Shown: piece by piece, positions 43,741-52,599 of the stretch
How positions within the stretch are numbered: position 1 is the first letter of the stretch
How the letters are laid out: every line of letters begins with the position of its first letter
From: Streptomyces sp. NP160
Lineage (GTDB): Bacteria > Actinomycetota > Actinomycetes > Actinomycetales > Quadrisphaeraceae
Direction of reading: 5' to 3'
Length of the DNA: 64,000 nt
Assembly (NCBI RefSeq): GCF_006335115.1
Contig: NZ_VDMJ01000017.1
Span: forward strand, 315 to 64,314
Notes under the pieces: model-generated
Database searches by the model: none
What the model saw: the letters and a program-made list of their open reading frames with translations, nothing else
What the model was told of the DNA's origin: nothing
Program-made: the position numbers and the translations under genes

Positions 43741-43765
43741 GTACCCGTTCACTTACCTCGTAAAC
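43741..43765 (-). promoter_or_regulatory. SigB/SigF-type general stress promoter
   Basis: On the minus strand GTTTAC (43765-43760) and GGGTAC (43746-43741) are separated by 13 bp, matching the GTTTAA-N12-14-GGGTAT consensus of SigB-group factors. It points into the PRC-barrel/DUF2382 gene. The rest of 43653-43980 shows no gene; it also has to hold the divergent antiporter promoter. Confidence 0.75.
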
Positions 43766-43980
43766 ACCCTGGGTCGAGGAGAGCGGCGCCGACCGGGCCC
43801 CTGCGGCGCGTCCCCTCCGCCAGCGCGCGTCACCCGCGCGGCGCGCCTACTGTCAGCAGGCTCCCGCAGGCTGCAGAGGCACGGCCGGTCCCGGGCCGCT
43901 TGCCACGAGGGCGCACCAGTGACTTCCCCGTCGACGACGACTTCCCCACGCCCGTCTTCCGCAGGCCCGGCGGGCCAGCG

Positions 43981-45264
43981 GTGACCGCCTTCGTCATCTT
44001 CCTGCTCGCCGGGGCCAGCGCGCTGCTGGCCGCGGTCCTCCCGCGCGTGCTCGAGGGCAGGGCCTTCAGCCTCCCCATGGCCTTCCTCGGCCTCGGCGTG
44101 CTCATCGGCTTTCTCCCGGGGCTGCCCCCGGTGGACCCCCTGGAGCACGAGGCGGTGACCGAGCACCTCACCGAGGTCGTCGTGATCATCTCCCTCATGG
44201 GCGCCGGCCTGGCCATCGACCGTCCCGTCGGCTGGCGCCGCTGGCGCACCACGTGGCGCCTGCTGGCGGTGGCGATGCCGCTGACGATCCTCCTGGTCGC
44301 CGTCAGCGGCAGCCTCCTGGCGGGGCTGCCCCTGGCCGCCGCCGTGCTGCTCGGGTCCGCGCTGGCACCCACGGACCCGGTGCTCGCCGGGGACGTGCAG
44401 GTCGCCGAGCCGAGCGAGGACTCCGACGAGGACGAGGTCAGGTTCGCCCTGACCAGCGAGGCCGGCCTCAACGACGGGGCTGCCTTCCCCGGGGTCTACC
44501 TCGCCATCGCCCTCGCCGCGCACGGCGGTGCGCTGGGCGCCTGGGTGTGGGGCTGGGCGCTGGGCGACCTCCTCCTGCGCCTGGCCGTCGGAGTGGCCGT
44601 GGGCCTGGGGGTCGGGTGGGTGCTGGGCAGGATCTTCTTCCGCTCCCGCTTCGACGCGCTGCGCCTGTCCCAGCAGGTGGAGGGCTTCACCGCGCTGGCG
44701 GTGACCTTCCTGGCCTACGGGGCCGCACAGGTGCTGCACGGCTACGGCTTCGTGGCCGTCTTCGTCGCCGCCCTCGCCCTGCGCGCCGCGGAGCGCTCCC
44801 ACGGCGCCCACCAGGTGGCGCACAGCTTCGTGGAGCAGACCGAGCGGATGCTCACCGCGTGGCTGCTGCTGCTCCTGGGGGCGGCGATCAGCGACGGCCT
44901 GCTCGGAGCCCTGACCTGGCAGCTGGCGCTGGTCGCCGTCCTCCTGGTCGCCGTGGTGCGCCCGGTGGTCGGCATGGTCTCCACCGTGCACACCGCAGGG
45001 GGCTGGCGCGAGCGCGCGGTCATCGCCTTCTTCGGCGTGCGGGGCATCGGCTCGCTGTACTACCTGGCGTACGCGCTCTCGCACGGGGACTTCCCCGGTG
45101 AGTCGCTGTGGGCGGTGGTGGCCCTCACCGTGGCGACGTCGGTGGTCGTGCACGGGGTGCTGGCCACACCGGTGGTCGGGTGGCTGGACCGCCGCCGCAG
45201 CGAGCACGCCCAGCGCGCCCACGGCCGCGCCGAGGAGGACCCCGCGGTCGACGTGCACCTGTGA
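43981..45264 (+). CDS. Cation:proton antiporter (CPA1/NhaP-like)
   Basis: A 427-residue membrane protein with about 12 helices. The CPA ion-binding centre is visible as GSALAPTDPVLAGDVQ followed by LTSEAGLNDGAAFP, and a late FFGVRGIGSLYYLAYAL helix is CPA1-typical. It exchanges Na+ or K+ for protons across the cell membrane. GTG start at 43981; the frame extends upstream but loses membrane character. Divergent from the stress block, so salt or pH stress is a plausible context. Confidence 0.93.
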   Translation: MTAFVIFLLAGASALLAAVLPRVLEGRAFSLPMAFLGLGVLIGFLPGLPPVDPLEHEAVTEHLTEVVVIISLMGAGLAIDRPVGWRRWRTTWRLLAVAMPLTILLVAVSGSLLAGLPLAAAVLLGSALAPTDPVLAGDVQVAEPSEDSDEDEVRFALTSEAGLNDGAAFPGVYLAIALAAHGGALGAWVWGWALGDLLLRLAVGVAVGLGVGWVLGRIFFRSRFDALRLSQQVEGFTALAVTFLAYGAAQVLHGYGFVAVFVAALALRAAERSHGAHQVAHSFVEQTERMLTAWLLLLLGAAISDGLLGALTWQLALVAVLLVAVVRPVVGMVSTVHTAGGWRERAVIAFFGVRGIGSLYYLAYALSHGDFPGESLWAVVALTVATSVVVHGVLATPVVGWLDRRRSEHAQRAHGRAEEDPAVDVHL

Positions 45265-45349
45265 GGGGCCGCCTCCCCGGCCGCCACCAGCGCGCCGCAC
45301 CGGGTGCCGGCGGCCCGGCCGGCACCCGGTGCGTGCTGCGCCGCAGGCG

Positions 45350-46267
45350 TCAGGAACCGCTGCGCGGGTCCTCCAGCACGTCGCGCCAGGAGTGCTGCGG
45401 GGAGTAGCCGAGCAGCTCGCGGGCCTTGTCGATGCTGTAGAAGGTCTCGTCGCGGCCCATCTCGCGGCGCACCTCGACGCCGGCGTAGAAGCGGTCGAGG
45501 ACCTCCTGCGTGGTCGCGGCGACCGACATGTCGGCGTTGGCGACGTTGAACACCTGGTAGCCGAGCCCGTCGACCTCCAGCGCCCGCAGCGTCATCTGCC
45601 CCAGGTCGCGGGTGTCGATGTAGGCGAAGACGTTGCGCCGCCGCAGCGACGGGTCCTCCAGGAATGCGGGGAACTTCTCCGCGTACTCGTGCGGCTCGAT
45701 GACGTTGTTGATGCGCAGGCCGTACACGTCCGCCCCGGTGCGCGCCTGGAAGGAGCGGGAGACCACCTCGCCGGCCACCTTGGACATGGCGTAGGAGTCC
45801 TCCGGGACCACGGGGTGCTCCTCGTCGACCGGCACGTACAGCGGCTTGCGCTCGCCGTGCGCGAAGCAGATGCCGTAGGTGGTCTCGGAGGAGGCGAACA
45901 CCACCTTGCGGATGCCCAGGCGGGTGGCCGCCTCGAGCACGTTGTAGTGGGCCGTGGTGTTGGTCGCGAACGTGGTGGCGTCCGGGGCGATGAACTCGCT
46001 GGGGATGGCGGCGTAGTGCACGACGGCGTCGTAGGACGACGCGGTGCCCGCGGGGCGGGCGGGGGAGTCGAGCTCGGCGCCGCTGGGGGTCCCCGCCATC
46101 GCGGAGTAGACCTGGCCGGCGTCGGTGAGGTCCACGCGGAGGTCGGTGACGTCGGGGTGGCGCAGCGGGGTCAGGTCGGCGTTGGTGACCTGGTGGCCCT
46201 GCGAGGCCAGGAAGGGCGCCACGTGGTGCCCGGCCTTGCCGCTGCCGCCGGTGAAGAAGATGCGCAT
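45350..46267 (-). CDS. NAD-dependent epimerase/dehydratase (extended SDR)
   Basis: A 305-residue extended SDR with FFTGGSGKAGHHV (residues 4-16), AYIDTRDLGQ, catalytic serine in FASSETTYG and the Y-x3-K motif YAMSK. Likely acts on a nucleotide sugar or uronate (uronate dehydrogenase-like architecture is possible). ATG at 46267. It is convergent with the antiporter gene and downstream of the PBP gene on the same strand. Confidence 0.88.
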   Translation of the reverse strand: MRIFFTGGSGKAGHHVAPFLASQGHQVTNADLTPLRHPDVTDLRVDLTDAGQVYSAMAGTPSGAELDSPARPAGTASSYDAVVHYAAIPSEFIAPDATTFATNTTAHYNVLEAATRLGIRKVVFASSETTYGICFAHGERKPLYVPVDEEHPVVPEDSYAMSKVAGEVVSRSFQARTGADVYGLRINNVIEPHEYAEKFPAFLEDPSLRRRNVFAYIDTRDLGQMTLRALEVDGLGYQVFNVANADMSVAATTQEVLDRFYAGVEVRREMGRDETFYSIDKARELLGYSPQHSWRDVLEDPRSGS

Positions 46268-46342
46268 GCCCCGACCCAACCACCGGCCCGCGGTCCGCGC
46301 TCCGCGAGCCCCTCCGCCACGGGGCGGCGGCGGTCGGCGGGG

Positions 46343-48349
46343 TCAGCGCCAGGTCAGCGGGGGCAGCTGCGCGGGTGCGCCGCTGGGCGCGACGCCCTGC
46401 TGCGCGAGGGCGAACCCCATGACGTCGGAGAACACCGGGGCCGCGGCCACCCCGCCGTAGTGGTGCGCCCGGTCGGGGTGCTGCACGATCACGGCGACGA
46501 CGACCTGCGGGTCCTCCGCCGGCGCCATCCCGATGAACGAGGCCGTGTACTTCCCCTCACCGGCGGCGCGGTCCTCCGCCGTCCCGGTCTTGCCCGCCAC
46601 GCGGAACCCGGGGACGGCGGCGTTCATGCCGGTGCCCTCCGACGACACCACGCCCTCGAGCATCGAGGTGACCTGCGCGGCGGTCCTCTCGCTGACCACC
46701 CGCGTCCCCGTGGGCACGGGCGCCGGGGTGAACGCCCCTGACGCGTCGGTGGTGCCGGCGACGATGCGCGGCTGCACGCGCACCCCGCCGTTGGCGATGG
46801 TCGCGTAGACCTGCGCGGCCTGCAGGGCGTTGACGGCGTAGCCCTGGCCGAAGAGCACCACGTAGGGGTCGCGGGAGTTGGTCGACCACTGCTCGGGGGT
46901 GGTGAGGATGCCGCGGGTCTCCCCGGGCAGCCCGAGCTGCTCCTCGCCGAGGCCGAAGGCGCGCAGGTAGTCGTAGCGCTGCTGGAGGGTCAGCTGCTGC
47001 CCGACCATGATCGTGCCGACGTTGGAGGACTCCGCCAGCACTCCGGCGAAGGTGAGCTTCTGCGGTGCGTGCTCGTGGGAGTCCCTCACGACGCCACCGC
47101 GGCGCGGGAGGACCATCGAGTCCGGCACCACCAGCTGCGTCTCCGGCGTGGCCAGACCCTGCTCGACGGCGGCCGCCGCGGTGATGACCTTGCCGGTGGA
47201 CCCGGGCTCGAAGACGTCCTCCAGGGAGCGGTTGTGCCGCTGGGCCTCCGGGGTCGCGCCGGGGCGGGCCGGGTCGATGGAGCCGGACTCCGCCAGCGCG
47301 AGCACCTGCCCGTCGGGCGTCATGGCCACCACCGACACCCACGCGGCGCGCGTGGCCGCGGCCTGCGCGGTCGCGGCGCGCTGGGCGTAGAACTGCAGGT
47401 CGGCGTCGATGGTGAGGCGCACGTCGCGCCCGTCCACGGCAGCGACGTCGAGGGAGTCCGCCAGCGGGATCCGCTGCCCGTTCCTGCCCTTCTCGTACAC
47501 CCGGCGCCCGTCGGTGCCGCGCAGCACGTCGTCCAGGGCCCGCTCGACGCCGGCGAGCGCCTCGCCGTCGGTGCTGACGTAGCCGACGAGGTTGCCGGCC
47601 GTGGTGCCGGCCGGGTAGGTGCGCAGCTCCTGCCGGGTGCTGCTCAGCCCGGGGATGGCCAGCTGCTGCACCTGCCGCCGCACCGCGGGGGTCACCCCCC
47701 GGGCCAGCACGGTCCAGCGCACCTGCTCGCCGTCGGCGCCGGTGCGGGGCGCGAGCAGCTCCGCCAGCTCCGCCTCGGGCCTCCCGAGCACCGGGGCCAG
47801 CCGGGCGGCGGCCTCCGCGGCGGTGAGCAGATGCGGCTCGCGGGGCGTGGGGCCGCCGAACAGCTTCGGGTCCGCGGTGATGTCGCGCCGCTCGACGTCC
47901 TGCGCCAGCACCGCACCGTCCCGGTCGGTGATGGTGCCGCGGGCGGCGGGCACGGGGTCCTCCGCGAGGCGCCGGCCGAGCGCCTCCTCGGCGAGCGGAC
48001 CCGCGTCCGTCACCTGCAGCTGCACCAGCCGGCCGGTGAACACGGCCGCCAGGAGGAGCAGGACGACGACGAGCGCCGCCGTCCGCCGCTGCGTCGAGCC
48101 CGCTCGAGGCCCCCACCGCGAGCTCGGGCGCCGCGCAGGACGGGGCGGACGCTGCTGCGCCGGGCGGACCTCCCGCGCCGAGCGGCCCGGAGGTGCGGCT
48201 CGCACCGGCCGTCGCGCGGGCGGCTGCGCGGCCGGGCGAGGCCGCGGGACCGTCGACGGCGCAGGGCGCGCCGCGTCCGGGCGAGGGCGTGCGGGGCCGC
48301 CGGGTCGCCGGGTCTGGGGTGCGCCGGACGGGCTCACGATCTCGAGCAT
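46343..48349 (-). CDS. Class B penicillin-binding protein (FtsI/PBP2-like transpeptidase)
   Basis: A 668-residue class B PBP: a Pro/Arg-rich cytoplasmic head (about 1-90), one membrane helix (about 93-112), a dimerisation domain and a C-terminal transpeptidase. The three active-site motifs are STGK (S-x2-K), SSN (S-x-N) and KTG. It cross-links peptidoglycan during division or elongation. It stands away from any dcw cluster, so it is likely a second FtsI-like enzyme. ATG at 48349 lacks a clear ribosome site; a GTG four codons in is an alternative. Confidence 0.9.
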   Translation of the reverse strand: MLEIVSPSGAPQTRRPGGPARPRPDAARPAPSTVPRPRPAAQPPARRPVRAAPPGRSAREVRPAQQRPPRPARRPSSRWGPRAGSTQRRTAALVVVLLLLAAVFTGRLVQLQVTDAGPLAEEALGRRLAEDPVPAARGTITDRDGAVLAQDVERRDITADPKLFGGPTPREPHLLTAAEAAARLAPVLGRPEAELAELLAPRTGADGEQVRWTVLARGVTPAVRRQVQQLAIPGLSSTRQELRTYPAGTTAGNLVGYVSTDGEALAGVERALDDVLRGTDGRRVYEKGRNGQRIPLADSLDVAAVDGRDVRLTIDADLQFYAQRAATAQAAATRAAWVSVVAMTPDGQVLALAESGSIDPARPGATPEAQRHNRSLEDVFEPGSTGKVITAAAAVEQGLATPETQLVVPDSMVLPRRGGVVRDSHEHAPQKLTFAGVLAESSNVGTIMVGQQLTLQQRYDYLRAFGLGEEQLGLPGETRGILTTPEQWSTNSRDPYVVLFGQGYAVNALQAAQVYATIANGGVRVQPRIVAGTTDASGAFTPAPVPTGTRVVSERTAAQVTSMLEGVVSSEGTGMNAAVPGFRVAGKTGTAEDRAAGEGKYTASFIGMAPAEDPQVVVAVIVQHPDRAHHYGGVAAAPVFSDVMGFALAQQGVAPSGAPAQLPPLTWR

Positions 48350-48516
48350 GCAGGAGCCGACCGCCGGGACGCGGCATTTGCGCAGGTCGGCGTGGTGTCC
48401 CGGCCGGCTTACGCGGGGTGGGCGCGGTCCCGGGAGGAGCAGCCCGGCTGGGCCGGACGGGCGGACGCTCGCGGAACCCCTCAAGGATCCCGGCACCACG
48501 CGCCGACAGCGGGGTC

Positions 48517-50445
48517 GTGATCACCGGACCGACGCAGAACTACGACGACCCGGGCGTGGTCGCGCGCCGCGCCCGGCCCGTGCTCGCGCTCGCGGTGCGC
48601 GCCGTCCTCGTCGTCGGTCCCTTCGTGCTGGCCCTGGTCGTCGGCCTGGCCGCCGCGCTGTGGTTCCCGCCCGCGCGGCTGGGGCTGCCCGGGTGGCTGT
48701 GGCTGACCGGCCTGGTGCTCGTGACGTCCGCGGCGCTGCTCGCCTGCTCGCGCGGGCTGCGCCGGGTCGCGCCGCTGCCCGCGCTGCTCAGGCTGAGCCT
48801 CGTGCTGCCCGACGACGTGCCGCACCGCTTCAGCCTCGCCCGCCGCCGCTGGTCCCCGGCGGCGCTCGAGGAGGCCGGTGCGGGGACCGGTCCCGGCCAG
48901 CGGCTGCTGGCGCTGGTGGGCGCGCTCGCCGCCCACGACGACAGGACCCGTGCCCACGGCGAGCGGGTGCAGGCCTACGCCGCGCTCATCGGCCGGGAGA
49001 TGGGCCTGTCGGCGGCCGACGTCGACAGGCTCAGCTGGGTGGCCCTGCTGCACGACGTCGGCAAGGTGCACGTGCCGGTGGAGGTCATCAACAAGGACGG
49101 CCGCCCCAGCGACGAGGAGTGGGCGCAGCTGCAGAGCCACCCCCACCACGGCGGGGAGCTGGTCGAGCCCCTGCGCGACTGGCTGGGCGACTGGCTGGAC
49201 GGGGTGGAGCAGCACCACGAGCGCTGGGACGGGCGCGGATACCCCCGCTCCCTGGCCGGTCCGGAGATCTCCCTGGCCGCCCGGGTCATCGCCGTGGCCG
49301 ACACCTACGACGTCATCACCTCGGCCCGCGCCTACAAGAAGCCCATGACGGCGGAGCAGGCCCGCGCGGAGATCACCCGCTGCGCCGGGGAGCAGTTCGA
49401 CCCCGCCGTCGTGAGGGCCCTGCTCAGCGTGGGCATCGGCAAGCTGCGGCGCGTCGCCGGGCCGGCGACGCTGCTCGCCGCCCTCCCGTTCGCAGCCGCC
49501 GCTCCCGCCCAGGCCGCCTCGGCCGCCACCGCGGCGGGCGGCTCTGCGGGCGCCGCGGCCTCCTCGGCCGGGTCCCTCGTGGCCTCCGTGGCCGCCTCCG
49601 TGGCCTCGGCCGTCGCCACCCCCGCGCTCACCGCGGTCGCGGTGGCCGTGGCGGGCGTCGGTGGGGCCGTCACGGCGTCCGCTGCGCTCGACCTGCCCGC
49701 GGCCGCGGCCTCCGCCCGCATCCAGGCGGTGGGCGCGGTGGGCGCGCTGACCGGCGACCGCGGCCCCGGCACGGGGACCGAGCACGGAGGCGGGGGTGAG
49801 CACACCGGGGCCGGGGGGCAGCCGGCAGCCGCGTCAGCCGCGGCGTCTGCGACGGGCGCCGGTCCCGGCGCTGCCGGCGAGGCGGGCGCCCCGCAGCTCA
49901 ACACCGGCGCCGGTCCCGGCGCCGGTCCCGGTGCGGAGCCCGGTGCAGAGCCCGCTGCGGAGCCCGGTGCGGAACCCGGTGCAGCTCCGCTCCCGACCTC
50001 GGCCGCCGAGACCTCCGCCGCCGCTGCTGCCGCCGGGGGCGGTTCCTCGACGGCGTCCTCGTCCCCACCGGGGTCGCGGCTGCCGCTCACCCCGTCGTCG
50101 TCCGCCGTCAGCGTCCCGCCGGTGACGGTCGTGCCGGGCCGGCCCGCGGTGACCCTCCCGCCGGTCTCGGTGCCGTCGGTCTCGGTGCCGTCGGTCTCGG
50201 TGCCGCCGGTGTCAGTGCCGTCGGTGTCGGTGCCCCGGACCACCGCGCCCACGTCGGTCCCCACGTCGCTGCCGACGTCGCTGCCGACGTCGCTGCCGAC
50301 GTCGCTGCCGACCTCGCTGCCCTCGTCGCTCGCGACGGCGCTGCCGAGGCTGACCGTGACCTCGCCGGCCCCGCAGCCGGCGACGTCCCCGCCCTCCTCG
50401 CTGCCGACCTCCTTCGGCCTGCCGAGCAGCTCCTCCCGGCGCTGA
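48517..50445 (+). CDS. Membrane HD-GYP phosphohydrolase with a long repeat-rich tail
   Basis: A 642-residue protein. Two hydrophobic helices (about 26-50 and 58-75) precede an HD-GYP domain (about 125-300) with HDVGKVHVP and HHERWDGRGYP. HD-GYP proteins hydrolyse cyclic-di-GMP or related nucleotides. From residue 320 the chain becomes Ala-rich with further hydrophobic stretches, then ends in low-complexity repeats: GAEPGAEP, VSVPSVSVP and TSLP units to residue 640. Ser/Thr/Pro-rich tails of this kind are usually extracellular. GTG start at 48517. Divergent from the PBP gene. Confidence 0.85.
   Translation: MITGPTQNYDDPGVVARRARPVLALAVRAVLVVGPFVLALVVGLAAALWFPPARLGLPGWLWLTGLVLVTSAALLACSRGLRRVAPLPALLRLSLVLPDDVPHRFSLARRRWSPAALEEAGAGTGPGQRLLALVGALAAHDDRTRAHGERVQAYAALIGREMGLSAADVDRLSWVALLHDVGKVHVPVEVINKDGRPSDEEWAQLQSHPHHGGELVEPLRDWLGDWLDGVEQHHERWDGRGYPRSLAGPEISLAARVIAVADTYDVITSARAYKKPMTAEQARAEITRCAGEQFDPAVVRALLSVGIGKLRRVAGPATLLAALPFAAAAPAQAASAATAAGGSAGAAASSAGSLVASVAASVASAVATPALTAVAVAVAGVGGAVTASAALDLPAAAASARIQAVGAVGALTGDRGPGTGTEHGGGGEHTGAGGQPAAASAAASATGAGPGAAGEAGAPQLNTGAGPGAGPGAEPGAEPAAEPGAEPGAAPLPTSAAETSAAAAAAGGGSSTASSSPPGSRLPLTPSSSAVSVPPVTVVPGRPAVTLPPVSVPSVSVPSVSVPPVSVPSVSVPRTTAPTSVPTSLPTSLPTSLPTSLPTSLPSSLATALPRLTVTSPAPQPATSPPSSLPTSFGLPSSSSRR
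50163..50331 (+). repeat. In-frame tandem repeats (VSVP and TSLP units)
   Basis: Inside the HD-GYP gene tail, units of tcggtgccg(tcg/ccg)gtc at 50163-50235 and the 12-bp unit ctgccgacgtcg at about 50260-50320 repeat four to five times each with near-perfect identity. Being multiples of three, they allow length change without frameshift. Confidence 0.85.
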
Positions 50446-50515
50446 CCGGTGCCGGGCGCCCACTCGGGCGCCCGGCCGCGCGCCTCGTTCGAACACGTGA
50501 TGCAGACTGCCCGAC

Positions 50516-51583
50516 GTGATCGGCGAGCCCGCCCCGACGGTGGTCACCGTGCTCCACGTCCCCGGTGACCACGACTACGTGGCGCACCTCGTGGACGACC
50601 GCGACCCCGGTGTCGTCGTCCTCGACGACCCGCGGGCCCCCGGCGCCGGGTGGGCGCCGTTGCCGGCGCTGGACGCCGCCTGGGTGGCCGCGAACGCGCA
50701 CCGCTTCGACGTGCTGCACCTGCACTTCGGCTTCGAGGGGCGCACGCCGGAGCAGCTGCGCGGGCTCGTCGCCGCGCTGCGCGACGCGGGCCGCCCGCTC
50801 GTCCTCACCGCCCACGACCTGCAGAACCCGCACCTGACCGACCAGGGCCCGTACGCCGCGCTGCTCGACGTGCTCGTGCCCGCCGCGGACGCCGTCGTCA
50901 CGCTGACGCCTGGCGCTGCGCAGGAGCTGCGGCGCGGGTGGGGCGTCGACGCCCTCGTGGTGCCCCACCCGCACATCGCGCCGCTGGAGGAGGTCGGCGC
51001 GGCGCGCGTGCCCCGCCCCGACGGCACCGACCGCGTGGTCGGGCTGCACCTGAAGAGCCTGCGCGCCAACCTCGTGGCCCTGCCGGCGCTGCGGAGCCTC
51101 GCCGCCGCGGTCGGCACGCTGCCCGGTGCGCGGCTGCGGGTGGACGTGCACGACGAAGCACTCACCAGCGCCTTCGGGCGCCACGACGCCGCGCTCGTCG
51201 CCTGGCTGCGCCGGGCCCACGACGACGGCGACGTCGACCTGCGCGTCCACGGCCGCTTCGACGACGCCGAGCTGCGCGACTACCTGCGCGCCCTCGACGT
51301 CTCCGTGCTGGCCTACGGCCACGGCACCCACTCCGGGTGGCTGGAGCTCTGCCACGACCTCGGCACGCCCGTGCTCGCCGGCCGGGTGGGTCACCTGAGC
51401 GAGCAGCAGCCGCTGGTGGAGGTGGACCTGCTCGACCCCGTCGACGTCGCGCGCGGCCTGCGCAGCGCGCTCGACGGCGTTCCGGGCGCCGCCGCGACCG
51501 CGGCAGAGCGTCACCAGCAGCGCCTCGAGGTGGCCCGGGCCCACCGCGAGCTGTACCGCCGCCTCGTCGGGGCCGGCGCGTGA
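50516..51583 (+). CDS. GT-B type glycosyltransferase (GT4-like)
   Basis: A 355-residue protein with a two-lobed GT-B look: an N-terminal VVTVLHVPGDHDYVAHL strand and LTAHDLQNPH, and a C-terminal lobe with VHGRFDDAELRDYLRALDVSVLAYGHGTHSGWLELCHDLGTPVLA in place of the usual GT4 E-x7-E region. Donor and acceptor are unknown. It opens the surface-glycan cluster; its stop overlaps the next start (GTGA). Confidence 0.82.
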   Translation: MIGEPAPTVVTVLHVPGDHDYVAHLVDDRDPGVVVLDDPRAPGAGWAPLPALDAAWVAANAHRFDVLHLHFGFEGRTPEQLRGLVAALRDAGRPLVLTAHDLQNPHLTDQGPYAALLDVLVPAADAVVTLTPGAAQELRRGWGVDALVVPHPHIAPLEEVGAARVPRPDGTDRVVGLHLKSLRANLVALPALRSLAAAVGTLPGARLRVDVHDEALTSAFGRHDAALVAWLRRAHDDGDVDLRVHGRFDDAELRDYLRALDVSVLAYGHGTHSGWLELCHDLGTPVLAGRVGHLSEQQPLVEVDLLDPVDVARGLRSALDGVPGAAATAAERHQQRLEVARAHRELYRRLVGAGA

Positions 51584-52599
51584 TCGGCTGGTACGTCCAC
51601 CACCACGGGGTGGGGCACCTGCAGCGGCTGGTCGCCGTCACGCAGCACCTGCGCACGCCCGTCACGGCGTTCAGCTCGGCTGCGCGGCCCGCGGGCTTCG
51701 CCGGGGAGTGGGTCCAGCTGGACCGCGACGACGACGAGCCCGTCGACCGCTCCTCGGCCACGGCCGGCGGCGCCCTGCACTGGGTGCCGCTGCACCACGC
51801 GGGCCTGCGCTCGCGCAGCGCGGCCGTGGTGGAGTGGGTGGCGCGGGAGCGGCCGCGGCTCTTCGTCACCGACGTCTCGGTGGAGATGACCGCCCTGGTC
51901 CGCCTGTGCGGGGTGCCCGTGGTGGTGGCGGCGATGCTCGGGGACCGCCACGACCCCGCCCACCGGCTGGGCCGCGCGGTCGCCCAGGCCCTGCTCGCCC
52001 CCTGGCCGGCGCCCCGGCGCAGCGCTCAGGACGACGACGGCGCGCCCGTGCTCCACGTCGGGGCGTTCTCCCGCTTCGACGGGCGCGACGCCCCGGCCGC
52101 GGCGTCCGAGCCGGGCCGCGTCCTCGTGCTGTGGGGCAGCGGCGGGCGCGACGTGACCGACGCCGACCTGCTCGCCGCGGCCGAGGCCGCACCCGGGTGG
52201 CGCTGGGAGCACCGCGTGCCCGGCTCGGCCCTGTCGGCGCCGGTCGGCGAGGGCTCCCGCGACGGCGACGGCGTGTGGGAGGCGCTGCTGCGCGCGGAGG
52301 TCGTCGTCGTGCACGGCGGGCACAACGCCGTGGCGGAGGTCGCCGCGGCGCGCCGCGCGGCCGTCGTCGTCGCCCAGGAGCGGCCCTTCGGGGAGCAGGT
52401 GCGCCGCGCGGAGCTGCTGCGCGCCGAGGGGCTGGTGGCGCTGGACGCCTGGCCGCGGGCGCACGAGTGGCCGGAGCTGCTGGAGCGGGCGCGCGCGGTC
52501 GGCGCCGGGCCGTGGGAGCGGTGGGCACCGGGTGACGGGGCGCAGCGCGCAGCGCGGCACCTCGACGCGCTCGCCGCGGCCGGTGGGAGGCTCGCGTGA
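51580..52599 (+). CDS. Glycosyltransferase (MurG/UGT-like GT-B fold)
   Basis: A 339-residue protein with N-terminal YVHHHGVGHLQR (a GHxxR-like motif of MurG/UGT enzymes) and a C-terminal VVHGGHNAVAEVAAARRAAVVVAQERPFGEQ nucleotide-sugar site. It would transfer a sugar from a nucleotide donor in the cytosol. The GTG start overlaps the previous stop and its TGA overlaps the following GT2 start. Confidence 0.82.
   Translation: MIGWYVHHHGVGHLQRLVAVTQHLRTPVTAFSSAARPAGFAGEWVQLDRDDDEPVDRSSATAGGALHWVPLHHAGLRSRSAAVVEWVARERPRLFVTDVSVEMTALVRLCGVPVVVAAMLGDRHDPAHRLGRAVAQALLAPWPAPRRSAQDDDGAPVLHVGAFSRFDGRDAPAAASEPGRVLVLWGSGGRDVTDADLLAAAEAAPGWRWEHRVPGSALSAPVGEGSRDGDGVWEALLRAEVVVVHGGHNAVAEVAAARRAAVVVAQERPFGEQVRRAELLRAEGLVALDAWPRAHEWPELLERARAVGAGPWERWAPGDGAQRAARHLDALAAAGGRLA

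Noticed and set aside
50163-50331. CRISPR-like regular repeats
   Set aside because: Units are 12-15 bp, contiguous, in frame and encode VSVP/TSLP; there are no spacers and no cas genes.
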